Part shown: in pieces, positions 19,056 through 29,810 of the stretch
Numbering within the stretch: position 1 is the stretch's first letter
How the letters are laid out: every line of letters starts with the position of its first letter
Assembly: GCF_036178145.1 (NCBI RefSeq)
Contig: NZ_CP108067.1
Coordinates: forward strand, 3,038,001 to 3,102,000
Direction of reading: 5' to 3'
Length of the DNA stretch: 64,000 nt
Origin: Streptomyces sp. NBC_00273
GTDB taxonomy: Bacteria; Actinomycetota; Actinomycetes; Streptomycetales; Streptomycetaceae
Program-made: the position numbers and the translations under genes
The notes under the pieces: generated by a model
Database searches by the model: none
Told to the model about the DNA's origin: nothing
What the model saw: only the letters and a program-made list of their open reading frames with translations

Positions 19056-21776
19056 ATGACCATGCTCACCCCCCGTACCCCGACCACGCTCGCACCGCCG
19101 GGCCCCTCCCGCCGCGAGCGCAAGGCCGCCGAGCTCCAGACCCGTACCCGGCTCGTCGGCGAGCGTCTGGCCGCGATCAGCGCCCGCTCGGGGGTCCAGG
19201 TCCTCCAGGAGGTGGACACCTCCCCGGCCGGCCTCACCCGCGCAGAGGCCGCGCTGCGCCTGGAGCGGCACGGCTCCAACACCGTCGCCCACGAGCGCAC
19301 CCCCCGCTGGTACCTCCAGCTGGCGAAGGCCTACTGGAACCCCTTCATCGCCGTCCTGGTCTTCCTTGCGGCGGTCATGTACTGGCAGGACCCCGCGGAC
19401 CCGGGCGTCGTCATCCTCTCCGTGATGGTGGGGATCAGCGGTCTGCTGCGCTTCTGGCAGGAGTTCCGCTCGGGCCGCGCCGCAGACGCGCTGAAGAAGC
19501 TCGTCACCACCACGTGCGCGGTGCAGCGCCGGGCCGACAGCGGCTCCGCGCCCACCACGTTCGAGGTGCCCATGGACCAGGTGGTCCCGGGCGACGTGGT
19601 CAAGCTGGCGGCCGGCGACCTGATCCCGGCCGACCTGCGCATCGTCACGGCCAAGGACCTCAATGTCAGCCAGGCCGCACTGTCCGGCGAGTCCCTGCCG
19701 GTGGCCAAGGCCGACACCCGTGCGCAGGACCTCGGCCAGCAGGAGACCACCGACCCGGTGGAGGCCGACAACCTGGTCCTGATGGGCACCTCGGTCACCT
19801 CCGGCACCGCCACCGGCGTCGTGGTCGCCACCGGCGCCGACACCTACTTCGGTTCGATGGCCGGCTCGCTCGTCGGCGAGCGCCCGCAGACCAACTTCGA
19901 CACCGGCGTGCGCAGGGTCAGCTTCCTGCTGATCCGCTTCATGCTGGTGATGGTCCCCGTCGTCTTCATGATCAACGGTTTCACCAAGGGCGACTGGAAC
20001 GAGGCATTCCTCTTCGGCGTCGCCGTCGCCGTCGGGCTGACCCCCGAAATGCTGCCGATGGTCGTCTCCGCCAACCTGGCGCGCGGCGCGGTGGCCATGT
20101 CCAAGCGGAAGGTGGTCGTCAAGCGGCTGGGCGCGATCCAGAACCTGGGCGCGATGGACGCGCTCTGCACGGACAAGACCGGCACCCTCACCGAGGACCG
20201 GATCGTCCTGGACCGCCACCTGGACGTGCACGGCAACGAGGACGGCGAGGTGCTGGAGTACGGCTACCTCAACTCGCGCTTCCAGACCGGCCTGAAGAAC
20301 CTGATGGACCAGGCGGTCATCGACCGCGTGGACGAGGCCGAGGATGTTGTCGTCGACGCACGGTTCTCGATGGTCGACGAGATCCCCTTCGACTTCGCCC
20401 GGCGCCGGATGTCCGTGGTCCTCGACCGCAACCGGCTGGTCGGCGACGTCGGACAGCGCGAACACATCATGATCACCAAAGGTGCCGTGGAGGAGGTCCT
20501 GGGCCTCTGCACGCACCTGACGGACCGCGGCGAGAGGGTGGAGCTGACCGAGCAGCTGCGGTGGCACGTCACCCGGATCGCCGAGGACAACAACCGGCAG
20601 GGCCTGCGCGTCCTGGCCGTCGCCACCCGCACGATCGACACCCCGCGCGAAACGTACGCGGTCGCCGACGAGGACGGGCTGACGCTGGTCGGCTTCCTCG
20701 CCTTCCTCGACCCGCCGAAGGCCGACGCCGCCCGGGCCCTGACGGGCCTGGCCGACAAGGGCATCGCGGTCAAGGTCGTCACCGGCGACAACGACCTCGT
20801 CGCCGCCCGGGTCTGCGCCGACGTCGGCATCGACGTCGGGCAGGTGGTGCTCGGCCCCGAGACCGACGTCCTCGACGACGCGGAGCTGCGTGCGCTGGCC
20901 GCCCGTACGACGGTCTTCGCCAAGGTCAACCCGGTCCAGAAGGCCCGGATCGTCCGGGCCCTGCAGGCCGACGGACACACCGTCGGGTTCCTCGGCGACG
21001 GCATCAACGACGCGGCCGCGCTGCGCGACGCCGATGTCGGCATCTCGGTGGACACCGCCGTGGACATCGCCAAGGAGTCGGCCGACATCATCCTGCTGGA
21101 GAAGGACCTGACCGTCCTGGAGCAGGGCGTCGTCCAGGGCCGGACCACCTTCGGCAACACGATCAAGTACATCAAGATGACCGCGTCGTCGAACTTCGGC
21201 AACGTCTTCTCGGTCCTGGTGGCGAGCGCCTTCATCCCCTTCCAGCCGATGCTCGCGATCATGCTGCTGGTCCAGAACCTGGTCTACGACATCTCGCAGC
21301 TGGCGACCCCCTGGGACCGGATGGACGAGGAGTACCTCCGCGAGCCCCGCAACTGGGACGCCAAGGGCATCGGCCGCTTCATGGTCACCATCGGCCCGAT
21401 CAGCTCGATCTTCGACATCTCGATGTTCCTGATCATGTGGCACGTCTTCGCGGCGAACAGCGAGGCGAGCCAGTCCCTCTTCCAGTCCGGCTGGTTCATC
21501 GAGGGCCTGCTCTCGCAGACCCTGATCGTCCACATGATCCGCACCCGGAAGATCCCCTTCATCCAGTCCCGCGCCTCCTGGCCGGTGATGCTGATGACCG
21601 TCCTCGCCGTGCTGACCGGGCTCTGGCTGCCCTTCTCGCCGCTGGCTCCCTCGCTGGGCTTCGTGGCCCTGCCGGCGAGCTACTTCCCGTGGCTGATCGG
21701 CGTACTCCTCGCGTACTGCACGCTCACCCAGCTCGTGAAGACCTGGTACGTCCGTCGGTTCAACACCTGGCTGTAG
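19056..21776 (+). CDS. mgtA: Magnesium-translocating P-type ATPase
   Basis: A 906-residue P3B-type ATPase that imports Mg2+ at the cost of ATP. Actuator loop LNVSQAALSGESLPV, phosphorylation motif LCTDKTGTLTED (Asp at about 371), nucleotide-binding KGAVEEVLGLC, hinge VTGDNDLVAARVC and GDGINDAAALRDADVGISVD. It has about 10 membrane helices, including the VGLTPEMLPMVV block with its conserved acidic residue, as in MgtA/MgtB. ATG 19056 (MTMLTPRTP) has AGGGAGG 8 nt upstream; the GTG at 19005 lacks support. It is followed 27 bp later by a broken mgtC, the usual partner gene. Together with the leader it appears as an insertion between rok7B7 and ngcEFG relative to the S. coelicolor order. Confidence 0.93.
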   Translation: MTMLTPRTPTTLAPPGPSRRERKAAELQTRTRLVGERLAAISARSGVQVLQEVDTSPAGLTRAEAALRLERHGSNTVAHERTPRWYLQLAKAYWNPFIAVLVFLAAVMYWQDPADPGVVILSVMVGISGLLRFWQEFRSGRAADALKKLVTTTCAVQRRADSGSAPTTFEVPMDQVVPGDVVKLAAGDLIPADLRIVTAKDLNVSQAALSGESLPVAKADTRAQDLGQQETTDPVEADNLVLMGTSVTSGTATGVVVATGADTYFGSMAGSLVGERPQTNFDTGVRRVSFLLIRFMLVMVPVVFMINGFTKGDWNEAFLFGVAVAVGLTPEMLPMVVSANLARGAVAMSKRKVVVKRLGAIQNLGAMDALCTDKTGTLTEDRIVLDRHLDVHGNEDGEVLEYGYLNSRFQTGLKNLMDQAVIDRVDEAEDVVVDARFSMVDEIPFDFARRRMSVVLDRNRLVGDVGQREHIMITKGAVEEVLGLCTHLTDRGERVELTEQLRWHVTRIAEDNNRQGLRVLAVATRTIDTPRETYAVADEDGLTLVGFLAFLDPPKADAARALTGLADKGIAVKVVTGDNDLVAARVCADVGIDVGQVVLGPETDVLDDAELRALAARTTVFAKVNPVQKARIVRALQADGHTVGFLGDGINDAAALRDADVGISVDTAVDIAKESADIILLEKDLTVLEQGVVQGRTTFGNTIKYIKMTASSNFGNVFSVLVASAFIPFQPMLAIMLLVQNLVYDISQLATPWDRMDEEYLREPRNWDAKGIGRFMVTIGPISSIFDISMFLIMWHVFAANSEASQSLFQSGWFIEGLLSQTLIVHMIRTRKIPFIQSRASWPVMLMTVLAVLTGLWLPFSPLAPSLGFVALPASYFPWLIGVLLAYCTLTQLVKTWYVRRFNTWL

Positions 21777-21803
21777 GAGCCACGGCGCAGGAGGGAGAGG
21801 CCG

Positions 21804-22325
21804 GTGCTGCTCACCGAATGGCAGATGGCCGCACACCCGGCCGCCGCGCTCGGACTCGGAGCGGTCATCGGCCTGGAGCGGCAGTGGCGGGCCCGCCTCG
21901 CGGGGCTGCGTACGAAGCGCCCTGGTGGCGAGCGGGGCCGCGCTGTTCGTGCTGCTCTCGCAGTACGGCTTCCTCAGCGCGGCCTCGGAGGGGGAGTACG
22001 ACGGCTGATCATGCGGGACGGCCTGAGCGTGCGGGGCCTGAACGCGGCCGCCACCCCGTGGTGTTCGGCGGGCGTCGGCTGCCTGGCGGGCGTCGGCCTG
22101 TTCGTCCTCGCCGTCTGCGGCACGGCGGGCGTGGTGGGCGCCAACGTCCTGCCGCGCCCGTTGGGCCGCCGCGTGGACCGCGAACCGCGCGGGTGGGCCG
22201 AGGTGGCCACCGACTACCACTTCGAGGCGGTGTGCCGGCCCGGCTACCCGCTGCGCTCGATCCGTCGGTGTCGGCTGTCAGCTGGTCGGTCGTGCCCGCA
22301 TGACGGGGCACGAAGAATGAATTGA
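21804..22325 (+). pseudogene. mgtC: MgtC/SapB family membrane protein, decayed
   Basis: The start is intact (MLLTEWQMAAHPAAALGLGAVIGLERQWRARLAGLRT), matching MgtC helix 1 and its conserved GLERQ motif. At about 21912-21916 the frame shifts: the expected NALVASGAALFVLLSQYGFLS continues in the next frame up to a stop near 22008. The original frame resumes with the family segment MRDGLSVRGLNAAAT, but the preceding VSGIGFLGAGVI helix, some 15-20 residues, is missing. Recognisable sequence (VGCLAGVGLF, NVLPRPLGRRVDRE, VATDYHFEAVCRP) ends near 22245, and an unrelated tail follows. With a frameshift, an internal deletion and a lost C-terminal domain, this looks like real decay and not one sequencing error. 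MgtC proteins inhibit F-type ATP synthase and support growth at low Mg2+. Confidence 0.75.
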
Positions 22326-22413
22326 ACACGTTCAGCCCGGCTGGCACTATGGATCCAGGACGTCGCCGGCCGGGCGGACCCGTGGGTCCGCCGTGCCACG
22401 AGGGGGATTGATC

Positions 22414-23322
22414 GTGCATCAGAAACGGTCGTACGCAGTCGTGCTGGTGGTCTCGACGCTGGTGGGAATCCTGGAGGTCGCGCTCACCGTCGTGGTGGTC
22501 CTGCTGTACGTGCAGACGCAGCCGCCGCCGGACAAGGACCCGAACTACGTCGAGATCGGGGCGGCCCTGGTCGGCACCGTGCCCCTCATCGGCTTCATCT
22601 CGTTCCTGCTGTCGCTGGTCTTCGTCCTGCCTGCGGTCGCGCTGGCCGACCTCCTCGGCCGATGGCTCGGCAGGCACGCGGCCTGGTGGTCGGCTCCGCT
22701 GATCGTGGCGGCCCTGCTGGCGCCCCCCGTCTTCGGCTTCGCGGCGTACAACGACACGCAGACGCGGGCCACGCTGCTCTTCTGGGTCTCGGCCACGACC
22801 TCGCTCTCGGCGGGCGCACTGATCGCCCTGCCCCGGGGCGACCGGCTGCTGGGGCGGGTGGCGCGCTGGGGCACGGGGGTGGTGGTGGGGACGGGGATGT
22901 TCGGCGCGCTCGGGCTGACCGTCGGCCTGTTGCCCGCGTACGAGCCGCCGGCGATCGGACCGCAGACCATGGTCGGCCTCTGGAACGACCGCATGGGCCA
23001 CGACCTGGTCTTCACCTCGGACGGCCGGGTCACCGCCACCGGCGTCGGCAGGCGCTTTGCCTTCGACTACCCCTACGACCCGTACCCGGGCTGCTGGGGC
23101 TCCGGGACCTGGGTCTACGAGGGCGGCCGGGACGTCCGGACGCAGAAGGTCCGCATCGACATCCCCGGGTGCACCTTGCCCGTGTGGGACGTCGGCGGCA
23201 CCGCCGAGAAGCCCCGGATCGTCCGGCACATCGGCGACCCGGGTTCCGGATATCTCTACAGGCTGGACAAGTCCCCCGACGGCTCCTGGCCCCGGGGCTC
23301 TACTTCAGGGTCGCCGAGGTGA
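22414..23322 (+). CDS. Membrane protein with C-terminal soluble domain, function unknown
   Basis: Not recognised. A 302-residue protein with about four or five membrane helices in the first 165 residues (YAVVLVVSTLVGILEVALTVVVVLLYV first). A C-terminal domain of ~130 residues follows, beginning MVGLWNDRMGHDLVFTSDGRVTATGVG, a short beta-rich pattern with two cysteines (GCWGSGTW and IPGCTLP) that recalls small calycin-like or lipoprotein-type domains. GTG 22414 (MHQKRSYAVVL) follows GAGGGGG. The 3' end overlaps the convergent ngcG gene by 23 bp. It belongs to the apparent mgtA insertion, but nothing ties it to magnesium. Confidence 0.65.
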   Translation: MHQKRSYAVVLVVSTLVGILEVALTVVVVLLYVQTQPPPDKDPNYVEIGAALVGTVPLIGFISFLLSLVFVLPAVALADLLGRWLGRHAAWWSAPLIVAALLAPPVFGFAAYNDTQTRATLLFWVSATTSLSAGALIALPRGDRLLGRVARWGTGVVVGTGMFGALGLTVGLLPAYEPPAIGPQTMVGLWNDRMGHDLVFTSDGRVTATGVGRRFAFDYPYDPYPGCWGSGTWVYEGGRDVRTQKVRIDIPGCTLPVWDVGGTAEKPRIVRHIGDPGSGYLYRLDKSPDGSWPRGSTSGSPR

Positions 23323-24235
23323 GGCCCGCCTGGATCTGGCGCTGGAAGGAGAGGTAGACCACCAGCATCGGGACCATCGCGATGGTGGCACCGGCGAACA
23401 GCACCGGCAGGTCCGTCTCGTAGCCCATCTGGTACTGGAGCTGGATGAGCCCCTGGGTGAGCATGTACCGCTCCGGGTCGGCGCTCGTCTGCGGCTGCAT
23501 CAGCACGGCGGGCAGGATGTACTGGTTCCACTGGCCCAGGACGTTGAAGATCCCGACGCTGATCAGGCCGGGCTTGGCCATCGGCAGCATCACCTGGAAG
23601 AAGATCCGGGTGTCGGAGGCCCCGTCGATGACCGCCGCCTCGTGGATCGCGTTGGGCAGCGTCCGGAAGAAGGAGTGCATGAAGAAGACCGTGAAGGGCA
23701 TCGAGTAGGCGACGTACACCAGGACCAGGCCCTGGTAGGTGTTGAGCATGTCGAAGCGCTTGACCATGAAGAAGAGCGGTACGAGCGCCAGGAACACGGG
23801 GAACATCGCCCCGCTGACGAAGAAGTAGTAGATGAGCCGGTTGCCCGTGAAGGGGTAGCGGGCCAGTACGTACGCGGCCATGGAGCCGAACAGCATCGTC
23901 AGCGGGACCGAGAACACCAGCACGATGAGGGTGTGGGCGAAGTAGCCTCCGATGCCCTTGGTCCAGGCCCGCCCGAAGGCGTCGAAGTGCCAGTTGGAGG
24001 GCCAGCTCAGGGCCGAGCCGCCGATCTGCGCGTCGGTCTTGAAGGCGCCGAGCGCGAGCCAGATCAGCGGCAGGACGATCATTATCGCCCAGACGACGAG
24101 GAAGCCGTGCGAGAAGACGTTGAGGGTCGTGCCCTCGGAGCGGCGCCCCTCCCGCTTCCCCGCCCGTCCGGCGCCGCCGGACCGCTCCGGGGCCTGCTCG
24201 CCCGGAACCTTGATCGCTGTGGACTGTGTGGTCAT
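23300..24235 (-). CDS. ngcG: GlcNAc/chitobiose ABC transporter permease NgcG
   Basis: A 311-residue MalG-type permease: a hydrophilic N-terminus (about 40 residues), then six membrane helices. The EAA loop is HEAAVIDGASDTRIFFQVMLPMAKP, where the ATPase docks. No ATPase gene is in the operon; Streptomyces CUT1 sugar transporters share the ATPase MsiK, encoded elsewhere. It pairs with NgcF, and the substrate is passed from NgcE. The gene ends 23 bp inside the oppositely oriented membrane-protein gene, and its start is 13 bp after the ngcF stop. Assignment to ngcG rests on the neighbouring ngcE and on synteny. Confidence 0.88.
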   Translation of the reverse strand: MTTQSTAIKVPGEQAPERSGGAGRAGKREGRRSEGTTLNVFSHGFLVVWAIMIVLPLIWLALGAFKTDAQIGGSALSWPSNWHFDAFGRAWTKGIGGYFAHTLIVLVFSVPLTMLFGSMAAYVLARYPFTGNRLIYYFFVSGAMFPVFLALVPLFFMVKRFDMLNTYQGLVLVYVAYSMPFTVFFMHSFFRTLPNAIHEAAVIDGASDTRIFFQVMLPMAKPGLISVGIFNVLGQWNQYILPAVLMQPQTSADPERYMLTQGLIQLQYQMGYETDLPVLFAGATIAMVPMLVVYLSFQRQIQAGLTSATLK

Positions 24236-24248
24236 CGTGGAACTCCGC

Positions 24249-25193
24249 TCAGAACTCGATGCGCTCGCGGCGGGTGGCGCGCAGCGTGATGACGGAGAGG
24301 ATCATGGTCAGGGCGAGCATGACCACGCCCATGGCGCAGGCGTATCCGCTCTTGCCGAAGTAGAGGAAGTTGCGCATCAGCACCGTCGACATGACCTCGC
24401 TGTGGTGGTCGGGGCCGCCGCCGAACTGGCCCGAGGTCATGGTCGACACCAGCACGAACATGTCCATCGCGGCGATGCCCAGATAGACCGCGGAGGTCTG
24501 CACGGAGTCCCACAGCAGGGGCAGCGTGACCTTGAAGAAGGTCTGGGCGCGGCCGGCGCCGTCGAGCAGCGCGGCCTCGTAGATGTCCTTGGGGATGGAC
24601 TGCATGGCCGCGGAGAAGAGGACGAGGTAGAAGCCGACGCCGTGCCAGACGACGACGAGGAGCAGGCACCACAGGACGAGGTTCGGCTCGTTGAGCCATT
24701 CGACCGGGTGGTTCGCGTCGATCAGGCCGAGCTTGGTCAGGAAGCCGTTGAGCAGGCCGCCTTCGTCGCTGCGGTAGATCGCGCCGAAGAGCACGGAGAG
24801 GATGGCGAGGGAGAGGACCTGCGGGAAGAAGTAGACGACCTTGTAGAAGCGCGATCCGCCGACTCCCTGCACTCCGCCGGCTCCGCCGCGCCCGCCCGCG
24901 TTCACCATGAAGGCGAAGAAGAGGGCGAGGAGGATGGTGACGAGCGGGACGAACACCAGGAGCAGCAGGTTGTGCCAGAGCGCGCCGCGGAAGACCTCGT
25001 CCTTCAGCAGGGCCGCGTAGTTGTCCGTGCCGACGAAGTCGAACGTCGGTGACTGCCCGGTCCAGTTGGTGAAGGAGTAGCCGAACGTCTGCACGTACGG
25101 CCAGATGACGAAGGTCAGGTACAGCGCGAGGGGCGCGAAGAGGAAGCCGGCGATGAAGCCGTACTTCCCTCTCCCTTGGGCTACGTGGCTCAT
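24249..25193 (-). CDS. ngcF: GlcNAc/chitobiose ABC transporter permease NgcF
   Basis: A 314-residue MalF-type permease with six helices. The EAA motif is YEAALLDGAGRAQTFFKVTLPLLWD. Start ATG 25193 (MSHVAQGRGKYGFIAGFLFAPLALY). A ~10-residue Gly-rich stretch (GGRGGAGGVQGVGG) interrupts the loop after helix 2. Middle gene of ngcEFG, 20 bp after ngcE and 13 bp before ngcG. Confidence 0.88.
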   Translation of the reverse strand: MSHVAQGRGKYGFIAGFLFAPLALYLTFVIWPYVQTFGYSFTNWTGQSPTFDFVGTDNYAALLKDEVFRGALWHNLLLLVFVPLVTILLALFFAFMVNAGGRGGAGGVQGVGGSRFYKVVYFFPQVLSLAILSVLFGAIYRSDEGGLLNGFLTKLGLIDANHPVEWLNEPNLVLWCLLLVVVWHGVGFYLVLFSAAMQSIPKDIYEAALLDGAGRAQTFFKVTLPLLWDSVQTSAVYLGIAAMDMFVLVSTMTSGQFGGGPDHHSEVMSTVLMRNFLYFGKSGYACAMGVVMLALTMILSVITLRATRRERIEF

Positions 25194-25213
25194 GGTGTCC
25201 GTCCCCGCAGTGG

Positions 25214-26641
25214 TCAGCTGCGCTTGTTGTTCTTGGCGTTCGGGTCCTGCGCCGCCTTGTTCACCGCGGCCTGGGCCCGCTTGATCCACTCCTTGGGCTG
25301 GATCCGCTGCGCCATGAGCTCATTGGACGCGTTCTGGATCTCGGTGTCCATCTCGCTGTACCAGTCGGGGTAGCGGTAGCTGAAGGTGTTGCCGCCCGCG
25401 GCCTTGAGCGCCTCGACCGCCGACTGGGTGCCGGGCCGCAGCTTGACGCCCGGGTCCACGCCGTCCTTGACCACCGTGAGCGAGTTGGCCTGCTGGGCGA
25501 AGATCGTCGACCATTCCCGGGACAGCATCGAACGCAGGAACTCCAGGGCCGCGGCCTTGTTGGCGGCCTTCTCGGGGACGATGAACGGCTCGTCGACGCC
25601 GGCTCGGATGGCCTCCAGGGGCATCTTGCTGTCGGCGAGCAGGGGCATCGGCAGGAACTTCATGTCGAAGTCCTCCGGGGTCTGCTTGAGCTGCTCGTTC
25701 TCCAGCCAGGAGCCGGAGGGGATGAAGGCGGCCTTGTACTGGTTCCAGGCGGTCTGGGACTCCGTGTGGGTGAGGCCGTTGGTGCCCGGCATCAGGAGGC
25801 CCTTCTCGACCACCTCGTAGACCGCCTCGACCGCGGCGAGGGCGGCCGCGCTGCCCTCGAAGGCGTTCGGCTCCAGGTTGTCGATCGCCTTCACCGCGTC
25901 CAGACCGCCCTTCTTGGCGATCAGGTCCATGATGACGACGTTGATGTAGTACGGGAACTTGCCCTGGTGGGCGAGGCCGCCGATGCCGGCTTCCTTGGCC
26001 TTGGTGCAGACGGCCAGGAACTCGTCCCAGGTCTTCGGCGGCGCCCAGCCCTTCTCCTTGAAGAGCTTGCCGGAGTACCAGAAGCCGAACACGGCGTAGA
26101 CGTACTTCAGCACGACGAACTTGCCACCCTGCAGGCCCTGTTCGTAGGCACCGTCGACCAGGGTGTCGCGCACCTTCTTGCTCGGGTCGTCGAGCGAAGG
26201 TGCGTCGAGCACGGCGGTGAGGTCGGCGAGCTGGTCGCCCTTGGCGAGCACGTCCAGCTTGATCTGCTGGGCGCCGGAGTCGTCGATGACGTCCGGCGGG
26301 TTCCCGGCGTTGAAGCGGGGCTGCAGCTTGGCGGTGATCTCCTGGGTGCCCAGGTGGGAGCTGGTGGTGCCCCACTTCTTGTCGAAGGCGGCCTCCCAGG
26401 CCTTCGCGTAGTCGTCGCCGAACCCGCCCTTGAAGACGACGACGTCCAGCTTGCCGCCCTTCGCGACGCCGAAGGGGTTCTCCTTGGTCACCGGCGCCTT
26501 GGCCGGGCCCTTCGTGGAGTTCTCCGCACCGCCGGAGGCGCAGGCGGACAGGAAGCTCATCGTCGGTACCGTGATCAGACCGAGTGCTGCGGAGCGCTTG
26601 ATCAGGTCGCGGCGTCCGAGGCCCTCACCAATGGATCCCAT
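25214..26641 (-). CDS. ngcE: GlcNAc/chitobiose-binding lipoprotein NgcE
   Basis: A 475-residue extracellular solute-binding protein (SBP_bac_1). The N-terminus GRRDLIKRSAALGL has a twin-arginine pattern, and the lipobox SFLSAC gives a lipidated Cys34, so it is a Tat-type lipoprotein. In the family it binds N-acetylglucosamine and chitobiose released from chitin. The N-terminal sequence is very close to the NgcE proteins I know. I prefer ATG 26641 (MGSIGEGLGRRD), with GAGG 8 nt before it, over ATG 26647, which sits only 2 nt after that SD. First gene of ngcEFG; a promoter with a palindrome lies about 140 bp upstream. Confidence 0.9.
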   Translation of the reverse strand: MGSIGEGLGRRDLIKRSAALGLITVPTMSFLSACASGGAENSTKGPAKAPVTKENPFGVAKGGKLDVVVFKGGFGDDYAKAWEAAFDKKWGTTSSHLGTQEITAKLQPRFNAGNPPDVIDDSGAQQIKLDVLAKGDQLADLTAVLDAPSLDDPSKKVRDTLVDGAYEQGLQGGKFVVLKYVYAVFGFWYSGKLFKEKGWAPPKTWDEFLAVCTKAKEAGIGGLAHQGKFPYYINVVIMDLIAKKGGLDAVKAIDNLEPNAFEGSAAALAAVEAVYEVVEKGLLMPGTNGLTHTESQTAWNQYKAAFIPSGSWLENEQLKQTPEDFDMKFLPMPLLADSKMPLEAIRAGVDEPFIVPEKAANKAAALEFLRSMLSREWSTIFAQQANSLTVVKDGVDPGVKLRPGTQSAVEALKAAGGNTFSYRYPDWYSEMDTEIQNASNELMAQRIQPKEWIKRAQAAVNKAAQDPNAKNNKRS

Positions 26642-26780
26642 GCTCATGTCCTCGCCTTCGTCAGAAGTGTGAAGGAGGCCGGAGATTCACGGTGGTGGCC
26701 GTGCATGCGGACATCACCACAGGGCCCCGCCCGTCCCCCGGCCCGGAGCCACTCGTCTCGCGGTGATCCGGACGGGCACA

Positions 26781-26811
26781 GGTATAGTCCACTTGCGCTC
26801 GTGTGAGCAAG
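26781..26811 (-). promoter_or_regulatory. Promoter and palindromic site upstream of ngcE
   Basis: On the reverse strand TTGCTC (26810-26805) and TATACC (26786-26781) are spaced by 18 bp, a good sigma-70-type promoter facing ngcE. The imperfect palindrome CTTGCGCTCGTGTGAGCAAG (26792-26811; inner arms GCTC/GAGC) covers the -35 and spacer, where a repressor would block it. Confidence 0.5.
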
Positions 26812-26886
26812 ATCATGCACATTTATGGCCACCAGTTTTTCCGAGTTGAGACCTGTCCGTCACATGGACACGCCGCCGGAAGAACG

Positions 26887-26923
26887 GAAGGGCCGTACCC
26901 CCTGAACGGGGGTACGGCCCTTC
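26887..26923 (-). terminator. Terminator of acnA
   Basis: GAAGGGCCGTACCCCC (26887-26902) pairs perfectly with GGGGGTACGGCCCTTC (26908-26923) around TGAAC: a 16-bp stem 18 bp after the acnA stop. It insulates ngcEFG from aconitase transcription. Confidence 0.88.
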
Positions 26924-26940
26924 GGCGCCTATGCCGTGGC

Positions 26941-29745
<2,805 letters not shown>

Positions 29746-29789
29746 GTAACCCTTACCAGCGGGGGCGGCTGCGGTACGCCTTCGGCAGA

Positions 29790-29807
29790 TATCTCGATGT
29801 CGAGATA
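29790..29807. promoter_or_regulatory. Perfect palindrome TATCTCGA-TG-TCGAGATA
   Basis: Eight-base arms at 29790-29797 and 29800-29807, 3 bp past the stop of the LacI-family gene and 135 bp before the acnA start. The short spacing and AT-flanked arms are typical of MarR- or TetR-type operators. TamR of S. coelicolor is known to bind the aconitase promoter, so it is the natural candidate. It is not a strong terminator because the arms are short. Confidence 0.45.
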
Positions 29808-29810
29808 ACT

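Noticed and set aside
18996..22220. A 1074-codon open frame antisense to mgtA
   Set aside because: It is rich in His, Asp, Gly and Arg, has no fold or motif, and lies opposite a clear P-type ATPase.
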